Below, in pieces: positions 17,969-26,129 of a stretch of 64,000 bases of DNA (the first letter of the stretch is position 1; every line of letters begins with the position of its first letter). Source of the stretch: Lachnospiraceae bacterium (GTDB taxonomy: Bacteria; Bacillota; Clostridia; Lachnospirales; Lachnospiraceae). The DNA lies in the NCBI GenBank assembly GCA_910574745.1, contig CAJTCE010000010.1, forward strand, positions 53,345 through 117,344. The letters are read 5' to 3'. A program made the position numbers and the translations under genes. Under the pieces are notes generated by a model. The model was not told where the DNA came from. It made no database searches and saw only the letters and a list, made by a program, of their open reading frames with translations.

Positions 17969-18334
17969 TCAATCGTCTCTCTTATCATCAATCATCTTTC
18001 TCAATTCACAAAGCTCTTTTTCCGACAGTTTTTCGTCTTCTAAAAGCGAAGAAAACAGAGCCCTTTTTGAACCGCCGAAAAGCCTGTCAATAAGGCTCTG
18101 GGTTTCCGCCCTGCATACCTCATCCTTAGAAATCAGCGCCGTGCAGATAAAACCCGGTTCACTGCGTTTGATATATCCTTTCGATTCCAGCTTTTTGATT
18201 ACCGTATAAGTGGTATTTTTATTCCATCCCGTTTCCTTAGCCGCAATCAGGGTTAAATCCTTTGCACTGACAGGCTCATTATCCCATATGAACTCCATTA
18301 CCTTCAGCTCGCTGTCAAATAGTTTTAAACTCAT
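17969..18334 (-). CDS. BlaI/MecI-family repressor, copy 2
   Basis: 121 residues with the BlaI winged helix (LKVMEFIWDNEPVSAKDLTL, then NKNTTYTVIKKLESKGYIKR) and a helical C-terminal dimer region ending in ELCELRKMIDDK. It is more like classical BlaI than copy 1. Its stop codon abuts or overlaps the start of blaR1 copy 2. Two ACTAT-N4-ATAGT dyads 18 bases apart lie 117-148 bases upstream and are probable binding sites. Expected to repress its own three-gene operon until the protease partner is activated. Confidence 0.92.
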   Translation of the reverse strand: MSLKLFDSELKVMEFIWDNEPVSAKDLTLIAAKETGWNKNTTYTVIKKLESKGYIKRSEPGFICTALISKDEVCRAETQSLIDRLFGGSKRALFSSLLEDEKLSEKELCELRKMIDDKRDD

Positions 18335-18450
18335 TTTTATCTCCGTTTCTCAGCTTTTCAGTCATTGACATAAAGAATAATAAAAACTTCATTCTCTTTT
18401 ATGTTATTCTTTTTACGATTTTGCTTTTAATAAGCATTTTTTCATTCCAG

Positions 18451-18482
18451 ACTATCTCTATAGTCTATACTATCACAATAGT
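18451..18482. promoter_or_regulatory. Two tandem ACTAT-N4-ATAGT dyads, candidate BlaI operators
   Basis: ACTAT-ctct-ATAGT (18451-18464) and ACTAT-caca-ATAGT (18469-18482) have their centres 18 bases apart, close to two helical turns, which suits cooperative binding of two dimers. They lie in the gap upstream of blaI copy 2. The rest of this 450-base gap holds the tail of the transketolase unit (a terminator at 18587-18634 and a short frame at 18640-18753). Confidence 0.6.
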
Positions 18483-18586
18483 CTGGAGTTTGCAATATGA
18501 CATATCAGATATGACAATCACATCTTCTTCATTATCTTCTGCTTTCTGATTTTACGCCTATTTTTCCGGCAAACCTTTTACATATG

Positions 18587-18634
18587 AAAAGGGTATTGCC
18601 CATAACTGAAAACCAGTCATTTTGCAATACCCTT
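18587..18634 (-). terminator. Terminator of the transketolase transcript
   Basis: On the minus strand AAGGGTATTGC pairs perfectly with GCAATACCCTT, with a small ACTG/CAGT stem inside the loop and TTTTC following. It ends the transcript of the two transketolase genes and the short frame at 18640-18753. Confidence 0.75.
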
Positions 18635-18639
18635 CTAAA

Positions 18640-18753
18640 TTATTCTCCGAAACCTTTTTCGGAATTTCTCTTCAACCATCCTGCAACCGTTCCGAAAACC
18701 GGCAGCATAAGCATCATAACACAGGCTTGGTACAGGTTGTTTCCCTTACTCAT
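18640..18753 (-). CDS. Possible 37-residue membrane microprotein
   Basis: ATG 18753 opens a 37-codon frame, MSKGNNLYQACVMMLMLPVF and on, with one hydrophobic stretch (residues 10-25), a basic segment and an acidic end. It fits exactly between the transketolase gene (33 bases away) and the terminator. There is no convincing Shine-Dalgarno, so this is tentative. Confidence 0.35.
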   Translation of the reverse strand: MSKGNNLYQACVMMLMLPVFGTVAGWLKRNSEKGFGE

Positions 18754-18786
18754 AAGTTTTCACATATTCCCGTATAGGAAAATCTT

Positions 18787-19725
18787 TTATAAATTTTCCT
18801 TTACTTTTGCATAAATTCCCTTTGCATCCAGGCCGTATTTTTCAACCAGCGCACCGGCGGAACCGGACTCGCCGAATTTATCATACATACCGATTTTTAT
18901 TACTTTGGTAGGAGCATTTTCAGAAAGCACATCGCATACGGCGCTGCCCAATCCACCGATAACGGAATGCTCCTCTACGGTAAATACTTTACCGGTCTTT
19001 TCAGCCGTTGCCACAACCAGTTCTTCATCTATAGGTTTAATGGTATGAATATTTACAACCTCTGCACTGATGCCATCGGCTGAAAGCATTTCCGCCGCCC
19101 CTAAGGCTCCTTCAACGCAGATACCCGTTGCAATAATAGACACATCCGTACCCTCTTTCAACACAACGCCCTTACCGATTTCAAATTTATAATCCGGTTT
19201 ATCATTAATAACCGGAACTGCTGCACGGCCGAATCTTAAGTAAACCGGTCCTTCCATCTCAATTGCCGCACGAACCGCCGCTTTTGCTTCCACATCATCG
19301 GAAGGAACGATAACGGTCATACCGGGAATGGTACGCATTAATGCAATGTCTTCATTACACTGATGAGTTGCTCCATCCTCGCCTACGGTAATTCCTGCAT
19401 GAGTTGCCCCGATCTTTACATTCAGATGGGGATATCCTATGGAATTGCGCACCTGTTCAAAGTTTCTTCCTGCCGCAAACATGGCGAAAGATGAAATAAA
19501 GGGAACCTTCCCGCAGGTTGCAAGGCCCGCCGCAATGCCCGTCATATTACATTCCGCAATACCGCAGTCAATATGACGGTCGGGAAATGCCTTCTGAAAA
19601 ATACTTGTTTTGGTAGCGCCTGCTAAGTCTGCATCCAGAACAACCAGATTGGGGAAGTCTTTGCCGCAGTCTGCAAGTGCGTTTCCGTAGCTTTCTCTTG
19701 TTGCGATTTTCTTAACATCTGCCAT
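18787..19725 (-). CDS. Transketolase, C-terminal subunit
   Basis: 312 residues covering the pyrimidine-binding and C-terminal domains of transketolase, as in the split enzymes of archaea and many Clostridia. Landmarks are GIAECNMTGIAAGLA with the cofactor-activating Glu, FAMFAAGRNFEQVRNSI, THAGITVGEDGATHQ with the substrate-binding His, and VTVIVPSDD-like VIVPSDD. It forms the active thiamine-diphosphate enzyme with the subunit encoded just upstream, moving two-carbon units between sugar phosphates. Start and stop codons overlap in TAATG, so the subunits are translationally coupled. It is the last large gene of the sugar locus. Confidence 0.93.
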   Translation of the reverse strand: MADVKKIATRESYGNALADCGKDFPNLVVLDADLAGATKTSIFQKAFPDRHIDCGIAECNMTGIAAGLATCGKVPFISSFAMFAAGRNFEQVRNSIGYPHLNVKIGATHAGITVGEDGATHQCNEDIALMRTIPGMTVIVPSDDVEAKAAVRAAIEMEGPVYLRFGRAAVPVINDKPDYKFEIGKGVVLKEGTDVSIIATGICVEGALGAAEMLSADGISAEVVNIHTIKPIDEELVVATAEKTGKVFTVEEHSVIGGLGSAVCDVLSENAPTKVIKIGMYDKFGESGSAGALVEKYGLDAKGIYAKVKENL

Positions 19726-20570
19726 TATACTTCACCTGCTTTCTCTAACTGCTCTGAAATTTTATCCAAATCCGCCATTGCCGTTGCATATTCTTCATCG
19801 TTGGGCGCTTTTCCATGCCATCCTGCATTATTCTCCATAAAGGAAACATCTTTTCCCTTGATCGTATGCATAACGATCGCCGTAGGCATTCCTTTTGTTT
19901 CCTTAGCTTCTGCTAACGCCTTGCGGATTTCGTCAAAATTATGTCCGTCAATATTAATTGTCTTAAAGTTAAATGCTTCGAACTTTTTGTCAATGGGATA
20001 TACGGAGCAGACGTCTTCAACCTTACCGTCAATCTGCAGTCCGTTGTTATCCACGATTACTACCAGATTATCCAGCTTACGCGCTCCGGCAAACATGGCT
20101 GCCTCCCACACCTGGCCTTCCTGAATTTCTCCGTCTCCCAAGAGGGTATATACACGGTAATCCTTATTATCCATCTTCCCTGCAAGAGCCATTCCCACAG
20201 CCACGGAAATACCCTGCCCCAAAGAACCGGAACTCATATCCACGCCGGGAGTTTCCTGCATACAAGGATGTCCCTGAAGATAGGAACCCAATTTACGGAG
20301 TGTTTTTAAATCCTCTATCGGAAAATATTCTTTGTTGGCAAGAACCGAATACAATCCCGGCGCCGTATGTCCCTTAGAAAGAACAAAACGGTCCCGCTCT
20401 TCCCATTTAGGATTCTTAGGATCAATATTCATTTCTTCAAAATAAAGATACGTAAACATATCTGCTGCAGAAAGCGAACCACCCGGGTGTCCGGCTTTTG
20501 CACTGTGCACTGCAGTCACAATACCTTTACGAACTTCATTTGCGCGTTTTTGAAGTTCTAAGTTTGTCAT
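19725..20570 (-). CDS. Transketolase, N-terminal subunit
   Basis: 281 residues from ATG 20570, which has GGAGG eight bases ahead; the longer frame upstream is not supported. It carries the thiamine diphosphate-binding half: AKAGHPGGSLSAADM near residue 25, SKGHTAPGLYSVL, SLGQGISVAVGMALAG and the cofactor motif GDGEIQEGQVWEA ... VDNNG. Together with the downstream subunit it makes transketolase, which fits as the sink for xylulose 5-phosphate made by the XylB-like kinase of the same locus. A terminator-like hairpin and a 16-base palindrome lie upstream, so it may have its own promoter and regulator site. Confidence 0.93.
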   Translation of the reverse strand: MTNLELQKRANEVRKGIVTAVHSAKAGHPGGSLSAADMFTYLYFEEMNIDPKNPKWEERDRFVLSKGHTAPGLYSVLANKEYFPIEDLKTLRKLGSYLQGHPCMQETPGVDMSSGSLGQGISVAVGMALAGKMDNKDYRVYTLLGDGEIQEGQVWEAAMFAGARKLDNLVVIVDNNGLQIDGKVEDVCSVYPIDKKFEAFNFKTINIDGHNFDEIRKALAEAKETKGMPTAIVMHTIKGKDVSFMENNAGWHGKAPNDEEYATAMADLDKISEQLEKAGEV

Positions 20571-20636
20571 GTCATCTTCCTCCATATGTTGTATTTGCAC
20601 TCTTCCAAGTGCCTGCATGTTTATCATATAACACCC

Positions 20637-20673
20637 AAAAGATGATTTCAACCGGTTTGGGGCCAAAATCATC
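20637..20673 (-). terminator. Terminator-like hairpin between isomerase and transketolase genes
   Basis: On the minus strand GATGATTT (20666-20673) pairs with AAATCATC (20641-20648) around 17 bases and is followed by TTTTGGG. The stem is AT-rich and the U-tract is short, so it may only partly separate the isomerase gene from the transketolase genes. Confidence 0.4.
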
Positions 20674-20695
20674 TCTGGTTAAAGCTTTTATAATA

Positions 20696-20711
20696 AATCG
20701 TTTAAACGATT
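20696..20711. promoter_or_regulatory. Perfect 16-base palindrome, candidate operator
   Basis: AATCGTTTAAACGATT lies at the very end of the isomerase gene and about 125 bases upstream of the transketolase genes. Its CGTTTAAACG core resembles operators of LacI/GalR-type or related sugar regulators. The LacI-family protein of the locus (24795-25814) is a candidate to bind it, although its own promoter region shows a different repeated motif. Confidence 0.4.
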
Positions 20712-22194
20712 AAGCAAAGGGATTTTCGGTAGGATATCTTACGCCCGCAGGCTGATTGTATCCTATTTCCGCTACATCTACGCCGATATATTTAAATACC
20801 TCATAAATAGCTTTTCCGAAATGTCCGAATGCTACTGCTCCGTGATGAGGGAAGTTCTTTTCGATCAATACATGACGATAGAATCTGCCCATTTCGGGAA
20901 TGGCGAATACACCGATTCCTCCGAAGGATTTGGACGCTACGGGAAGAACCTCTCCATGTGCAATATATGCGCGAAGCTCTGCGTCAGCCGTAGACTGCAG
21001 TCTGAAGAATGTGATATCTCCCGGTACAATGTCTCCTTCCAGAGTTCCCTGTGTTACTTCTTCGGGAAGGTTTCTTGCCATAATCATCTGATACTGCATA
21101 CCGCAGGAAGATAATTTCTTGGAACATGTATTTCCGCAATGGAATCCCATGAAGGTATCCTTATGTGTATAAGGGAATTTGCCTTCAATGGCTTCCTTGT
21201 ACATATCTGCCGGTACGGAGTTGTTGATATCTAATAACGTAACGACATCCTCGGATACACAGTAGCCGATAAACTCACTTAATGCTCCATAAATATCAAC
21301 CTCGCAGGATACGGGAATGCCCATGCCTGTGAGACGGCTGTTTACGTAGCAGGGTACAAATCCAAACTGTGTCTGGAAGGCAGGCCAGCATTTTCCTGCA
21401 ATCGCCACGTATTTGCGGTATCCCTTATGCTCCTCAACCCAGTCAAGAAGCGTCAGCTCATATTGTGCCAGCTTAGGAAGAATTTCGGGCTTATTATTTC
21501 CTGTTCCCAGTTCTTCTTCCATTTCCTTTACCTTTGCAGGAATACGGGAATCCCCATTATGTTTTTTAAATGCTTCGAATAAATCCAATTCGGAATTTTC
21601 TTCAATTTCTACACCTAAATTGTAAAGCTGTTTAATGGGTGCGTTACAAGCCAGGAAGTTCAAAGGTCTGGGGCCGAAGCTGATAATCTTTAAATTAGCA
21701 AGAGCATCTAATGTGCGCGCAATGGGAACAAATTCTTTAATCATATCCGCACATTCTTCCGCTGTTCCTACAGGATATTCAGGGATATATGCCTTTGTAT
21801 TACGAAGCTTTAAGTTATAGCTTGCATTTAACATACCGCAATATGCATCGCCGCGTCCGCCTTTTAAGTCATTCTGTGATTCCTCTGCCGCCGCACAGAA
21901 CATAACCGGTCCGTCAAAATGTTTTGCCAGCAATGTCTCCGCAATTTCAGGTCCGAAGTTTCCAAGATAAACACAAAGAGCATTACACCCTGCCTTCTTG
22001 ATATCCTCCAAGGCCTGAACCATGTGGAGCTCGCTTTCCACAATACAGATAGGGCATTCATAGATATCCGCATCGCCATATTTATTCTTATATGCATCCA
22101 CTAATGCTTTTCTCCTGTTTACGGAAAGAGACTCCGGGAAACAGTCACGGCTTACAGCCACAATACCGATTTTTACTACAGGTGCGTTGTTCAT
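20710..22194 (-). CDS. L-fucose/L-arabinose isomerase-superfamily sugar isomerase
   Basis: 494 residues of the FucI/AraA fold. The metal-site segments are visible in order: CEVDIYGALSEF (metal Glu and Asp region), LLDINNSVPAD and FHCGNTC (metal His). These enzymes convert an aldose to a ketose with Mn2+. The protein is shorter than E. coli FucI (591 residues) and not a close relative of AraA, so the substrate cannot be read from sequence. A XylB-like kinase and both transketolase halves in the same locus point to a C5 substrate giving a pentulose. AAGGAGG precedes the start. The DUF4867 gene lies 43 bases upstream and is cotranscribed. Confidence 0.8.
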   Translation of the reverse strand: MNNAPVVKIGIVAVSRDCFPESLSVNRRKALVDAYKNKYGDADIYECPICIVESELHMVQALEDIKKAGCNALCVYLGNFGPEIAETLLAKHFDGPVMFCAAAEESQNDLKGGRGDAYCGMLNASYNLKLRNTKAYIPEYPVGTAEECADMIKEFVPIARTLDALANLKIISFGPRPLNFLACNAPIKQLYNLGVEIEENSELDLFEAFKKHNGDSRIPAKVKEMEEELGTGNNKPEILPKLAQYELTLLDWVEEHKGYRKYVAIAGKCWPAFQTQFGFVPCYVNSRLTGMGIPVSCEVDIYGALSEFIGYCVSEDVVTLLDINNSVPADMYKEAIEGKFPYTHKDTFMGFHCGNTCSKKLSSCGMQYQMIMARNLPEEVTQGTLEGDIVPGDITFFRLQSTADAELRAYIAHGEVLPVASKSFGGIGVFAIPEMGRFYRHVLIEKNFPHHGAVAFGHFGKAIYEVFKYIGVDVAEIGYNQPAGVRYPTENPFA

Positions 22195-22237
22195 TGATTC
22201 TTTTCCTCCTTAATCAGATACCGCTCTCTGTCGCGGG

Positions 22238-22861
22238 TTATTTATTAATATTTAAATTATCGCCAACCAGTCCGATATGACATCCTGCATCCAGGCCGCC
22301 TTCCTTATGACCGATCAGCCATTTGTTTTTCGCTGTGATCAGCTTATCCTCTCCATCGGAATGAGAAGTCTCCAGGGGATAGTTGGTTCCTGCCGGTAAT
22401 ACAATGCCAACCTTGAATCCCTCTCCTTTTACTCCGCAAGGTGCGTAGTGAAGTGTTGTCGCATACACTTCAACAGCAGTTCCCTTCGGGACTAAAAATG
22501 CTTCCATCAAGGATGTATCATAGGTAAAATCATCTGTAATATCCTGCTGTGAACCAAGAATTAAAATTGCATCCGTTGCCGCCACATTGATTTCGGAACT
22601 TCTGTGGTACTCAACCGCATTCAATAATTCATTATGTCCGTTGCAGTATCCGATCTGAATCGATGATTCTCCGTATGTCTTATCCCTTAATTGTACAAAA
22701 ACGGGAAGTGCTTCTAACTCTTTTACGCTGGGCTCATATACAACGCCTTCGGGTAATGGAGTTTTCTGTTCTAATGCCGTTACCAATTCGGAAAAATCAA
22801 TGTTCTTTACGATTCTGCCGTACTTTCGGAACTTCTCATCCGTCACGTCATAAATTGTCAT
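22238..22861 (-). CDS. DUF4867-family protein, cupin-like
   Basis: 207 residues from ATG 22861 (AAAGGGGT just upstream). The central region, EYHRSSEINVAATDAILILG and LVPKGTAVEVYATTLHYAPC, has the beta-strand rhythm and spaced His/Glu residues of a cupin metal site. I recall this family as DUF4867, found next to fucose-isomerase-like and XylB-like genes in Clostridia. A role as sugar mutarotase, isomerase or lactone-acting accessory of the pathway would fit; none is shown. It lies between the kinase and the isomerase genes. Confidence 0.7.
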   Translation of the reverse strand: MTIYDVTDEKFRKYGRIVKNIDFSELVTALEQKTPLPEGVVYEPSVKELEALPVFVQLRDKTYGESSIQIGYCNGHNELLNAVEYHRSSEINVAATDAILILGSQQDITDDFTYDTSLMEAFLVPKGTAVEVYATTLHYAPCGVKGEGFKVGIVLPAGTNYPLETSHSDGEDKLITAKNKWLIGHKEGGLDAGCHIGLVGDNLNINK

Positions 22862-22960
22862 TTCATAACCCCTTTCCATTATATTTTTTCATCCTGTTAA
22901 TAAGCTCTATATGACTGCCTGCTTTGGATCATTCCTCTATCCGCTTGCCATCTGCCATGG

Positions 22961-23003
22961 CAAAAACAGCCGCCGCATAATACAGTTGGCCATATGATGC
23001 GGC
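22961..23003 (-). terminator. Hairpin downstream of the XylB-like gene, partial terminator
   Basis: On the minus strand GCCGCAT (22997-23003) pairs with ATGCGGC (22972-22978), followed by GGCTGTTTTTG. It lies 11 bases past the kinase stop codon and could lower readthrough into the DUF4867 and isomerase genes. Confidence 0.5.
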
Positions 23004-23013
23004 TTATCGCTGA

Positions 23014-24483
23014 TTATTGAATTTTACGGAACAACTCCTTGCAGGCAGGATAAATCTCTTTAAACTGCTGGTATCTGGCTTCATATTTTTCAACCAGTCC
23101 GGCTTCAGGCTCTACGGTATCCACTATTTTAACAATTTTAGCCGCCGCATCCTCTACACCGGCAAATTCGCCGCAGGCAACTGCTGCAAGCATTGCGCCG
23201 CCCAATGCGGGACCTTCTTCACTTTCAATCACGTCAACCTTTACATTTAATATATTGGCAATCATTTTTTTCCAAAGAGGACTCTTAGCGCCCCCGCCAC
23301 AGATTTTGGTTCTCTCTATGTTGATGCCTAAGGCTTTAGCCACTTCAAAGGAATCCCTCAAAGCAAATGCAACGCCTTCCAAAACAGCCTGCGTCATATC
23401 AGCCCTTGTGGAATCCATGGTAAGACCGATAAACGTACCTCTTGCAAGAGGATCGTTGATGGGAGAACGCTCGCCCATCAGATAAGGCAGGAAATATACA
23501 TGGTTTTCTCCCAGCTTCTCAATCGCCTTCTGCTGCGCGCCATAGTCCTTGGTTCCGATAATTTCATCCATCCACCATTTATTACAGCTTGCCGCGCTTA
23601 ACATACATCCCATCAGATGATAGTGGCCGTCCGCATGGGCAAATGCATGCAGCGCATTGAATTTATCCACTCCGAATTTCTCGGATGAAATAAAGATTGT
23701 TCCGCTTGTACCCAGTGAAATATTGCAGTTACCGTCTCCTACCGTTCCGGTTCCCACAGCTGCTGCCGCATTATCCCCGGCGCCTGCAACGACTTTGCAG
23801 CTTTCGGGTATACCAAGCTCTTTTGCCACTGCAGGGAGGAGGGTTCCTACAGCTTCATAGCTCTCATATACCTTAGCCAGCTGGTCCTCTGTGATGCCAC
23901 AAATCTCGCACATCTCCTTAGACCAGCATCTGTTTTTCACATCGAAAATCAACATTCCCGATGCGTCAGATACGTCGGTGCAGTGCACGCCGGATAACTT
24001 ATATGCAATGTAATCTTTAGGCAGCATGATTTTTTTGATTCTGGCAAAATTTTCAGGCTCTTTGTTCTTAACCCAGAGAATCTTGGGCGCCGTAAATCCC
24101 GTAAAGGAAATATTTGCCGTATATTCGGAAAGCTTTTCCTTTCCGATCACATTATTTAAATAATCGCACTCTTCTGTCGTCCTGCCGTCGTTCCAAAGAA
24201 TCGCCGGACGAATGACCTCATCCTTTTCATCCAGAATAACAAGGCCATGCATCTGACCTCCAAAGCTGATACCCGCCACCTGGCTCTTATCCGCATCCCG
24301 GATCAGCTCCTTGATCCCTTCCATAACCTGTGTATACCAATCCTCCGGCTTTTGCTCTGACCAGCCGGGATTGGGGAAATATAAAGGATATTCCTTCGAT
24401 ACAATGTTCTGAATCTTTCCTTCTCCATCCATTAAAAGAAGTTTTACCGCCGATGTACCCAGATCAACACCAATATATAACAT
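23014..24483 (-). CDS. xylB: Xylulokinase-like FGGY carbohydrate kinase
   Basis: 489 residues with both FGGY halves. Visible are the nucleotide motif YIGVDLGTSAVKLLLMD at the N terminus, the substrate motif FGGQMHGLV with ILWNDGRT (typical of xylulokinases), GAGDNAAAAVG with the catalytic Asp, and GGGAKSPLW in the second half. Xylulokinase phosphorylates D-xylulose with ATP to xylulose 5-phosphate, which transketolase then uses. GGGAGG precedes the start. It is divergent from the LacI-type regulator, with three GTGCA motifs between them. No xylA gene is in the locus, so the ketose probably comes from the FucI-like isomerase. A related ketose such as ribulose is not excluded. Confidence 0.88.
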   Translation of the reverse strand: MLYIGVDLGTSAVKLLLMDGEGKIQNIVSKEYPLYFPNPGWSEQKPEDWYTQVMEGIKELIRDADKSQVAGISFGGQMHGLVILDEKDEVIRPAILWNDGRTTEECDYLNNVIGKEKLSEYTANISFTGFTAPKILWVKNKEPENFARIKKIMLPKDYIAYKLSGVHCTDVSDASGMLIFDVKNRCWSKEMCEICGITEDQLAKVYESYEAVGTLLPAVAKELGIPESCKVVAGAGDNAAAAVGTGTVGDGNCNISLGTSGTIFISSEKFGVDKFNALHAFAHADGHYHLMGCMLSAASCNKWWMDEIIGTKDYGAQQKAIEKLGENHVYFLPYLMGERSPINDPLARGTFIGLTMDSTRADMTQAVLEGVAFALRDSFEVAKALGINIERTKICGGGAKSPLWKKMIANILNVKVDVIESEEGPALGGAMLAAVACGEFAGVEDAAAKIVKIVDTVEPEAGLVEKYEARYQQFKEIYPACKELFRKIQ

Positions 24484-24539
24484 ATTTGCTCCTCCCGTGA
24501 AAATCGCCTTTTGTCTATTACCTTTCTCACTCTGTGCCC

Positions 24540-24677
24540 GTGCACATTTTCATCATATATTCTTTTACTGCAAAAATCAATAAAATTTTTTTAAAAACTT
24601 TCTTAAATTGTAAAATTCAGCACTTTACATTAATACTTTCCTTGAATATTGTGCATTTTCACGATATCCGTGCACGG
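24540..24677. promoter_or_regulatory. Divergent control region with repeated GTGCA motifs
   Basis: The 311-base gap between xylB and lacI holds GTGCACATTTTCAT (24540-24553), GTGCATTTTCAC (24651-24662) and the perfect palindrome CCGTGCACGG (24668-24677). The first lies about 60 bases upstream of xylB and the last two about 120-140 bases upstream of lacI. Shared GTGCA cores are what a LacI-family dimer would need. The rest of the gap is AT-rich, with a long T-run at 24693-24704. Confidence 0.5.
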
Positions 24678-24794
24678 TTCAGATTTCCTATTGTTTTTTT
24701 TTTTAAGACTGATAAAATATATGTAGAATATTTTGATATTCTGTACTTTAATATCCACTTATAGTATTTTATATTGAGTTAAGGAGTTTTTTAC

Positions 24795-25814
24795 ATGGCT
24801 ACCATTAAAGAAATTGCAGAACTTGCAGGCGTTTCCAGAGGTACTGTTGACAGAGTCTTAAATAAGCGGGGGGCAGTGAATCCCAAAACAGAAGCAAAAA
24901 TTCTGGAAATTGCCAAAGCCCTGGACTACAAACCCAACAGAGCAGGTATTGTACTTGCGGCACAGAAGAAAAAATTCAAATTCGGTATCGTAATGTTTGG
25001 TATCGGCAATCCATTTTTTGACGATGTTATCGCCGGCTTTAAAGAAAAAGAAGAAGAGTTATCCGGCTATAATTGTACCGTTTTAATCAGGAGAATTTCC
25101 GCCTTTGGAGTGGAAGACCAATTAGAGGCTATTAACTCCCTTGTGAAGGAGGAAATTAACGGCCTTGCCATTTCTCCCCAAAACGACCCTTCCATTGCCG
25201 AGAAAATCAATCAATTATTTGATATGGGGATTCCTACCGTTACCTTTAATACGGATATCAGCGGTTCCAAGCGGATCGCTTATGTGGGCAGCGATTATTA
25301 CCAGTGCGGACAAACCGCAGCAGGTTTAATGCATTTGATGTCATCCGGAAATTTGAATATCGGCATCGTCAGCGGCTATTCCCAGATTTTGTGCCATACG
25401 GAGCGTATCGCCGGCTTCAAATCCCGTCTGGAGCAATATACCAATCTTCATGTCGTTGATTTCTTTGAAAATAAGGATGATGATTTTATCAGTTATGAAA
25501 AGACCACAAAAATGTTGGCAGATCATCCGGAGATGAATGCTGTTTTCTTTGCAGCCAGCGGCACGTACGGCGGATGCAAAGCCATTCTTGCCGCTAACCG
25601 TGAACGAAACATGAAAATCATTACCTTTGACAAAATAGCTACTACCATAGAGATGATGAAAAGGGATGTAGTTTCCGCCACAATTTGCCAGCAGCCCCGT
25701 CTTCAGGGCACGCTGCCACTCCAAATCCTGTTTGACTATCTTGCTACAGGCAAGCCGCCAAAACAGGAGTATAACTATACATCTGTAGAAATTTGTATTA
25801 AAGAAAATATTTAA
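24795..25814 (+). CDS. LacI-family transcriptional regulator of the pentose locus
   Basis: 339 residues. The N-terminal helix-turn-helix is textbook LacI: TIKEIAELAGVSRGTVDRVL, then the hinge region with YKPNRAGIVLA. The remaining 270 residues form a periplasmic-binding-protein-like sugar domain similar to ribose-binding proteins (FGIGNPFFDDVIAGF, then ISPQNDP and FNTDISGSKR). It binds a sugar or sugar phosphate and releases DNA. AAGGAG precedes the ATG. Divergent placement next to xylB, with GTGCA repeats between them, makes it the probable local regulator. It converges with the SRP RNA and tadA. Confidence 0.92.
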   Translation: MATIKEIAELAGVSRGTVDRVLNKRGAVNPKTEAKILEIAKALDYKPNRAGIVLAAQKKKFKFGIVMFGIGNPFFDDVIAGFKEKEEELSGYNCTVLIRRISAFGVEDQLEAINSLVKEEINGLAISPQNDPSIAEKINQLFDMGIPTVTFNTDISGSKRIAYVGSDYYQCGQTAAGLMHLMSSGNLNIGIVSGYSQILCHTERIAGFKSRLEQYTNLHVVDFFENKDDDFISYEKTTKMLADHPEMNAVFFAASGTYGGCKAILAANRERNMKIITFDKIATTIEMMKRDVVSATICQQPRLQGTLPLQILFDYLATGKPPKQEYNYTSVEICIKENI

Positions 25815-25833
25815 TATTTATATGCAATCAAAT

Positions 25834-26097
25834 ACCGTGCGCCCGGCTTCGAGCCAAGCCCCTATGCGTTACCTTTACAGTTAACTCAACCCAGGCACCC
25901 TTACGGCACATGGAAGCTTCCTCTTAGTGCTGCTGTATTCCTACCCTGACACGGTTCGTGGATTTCCATTGCGTAAGACCCAGATATCAACGCCACTTAT
26001 AAAGGGCAGCCATAAAAACAAAAACCCTCTGCCGGCCAACACCCCTGCTAAAGCGGATTGCAGGTACAAGGCTCCGCTACTGCCCCGGCTGCACGGT
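25834..26097 (-). ncRNA. ffs: Signal recognition particle RNA, large Bacillus-type
   Basis: On the minus strand a 264-base RNA starts ACCGTGCAGCC and ends GGGCGCACGGT, so the two ends pair. Its apical domain contains GTGTCAGGGTAGGAATACAG followed by CAGCACTAAG, the SRP54-binding helix 8 with the GGAA-type motif and the purine-rich symmetric loop. Length matches the scRNA of Bacillus (about 270). It lies 32 bases downstream of tadA, the same order as tadA-scr in B. subtilis. The usual next gene, dnaX, is not here; a lacI gene converges instead. Confidence 0.9.
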
Positions 26098-26129
26098 AAG
26101 TTTTAGTATACTTGTTTTTTATAAAAAAG

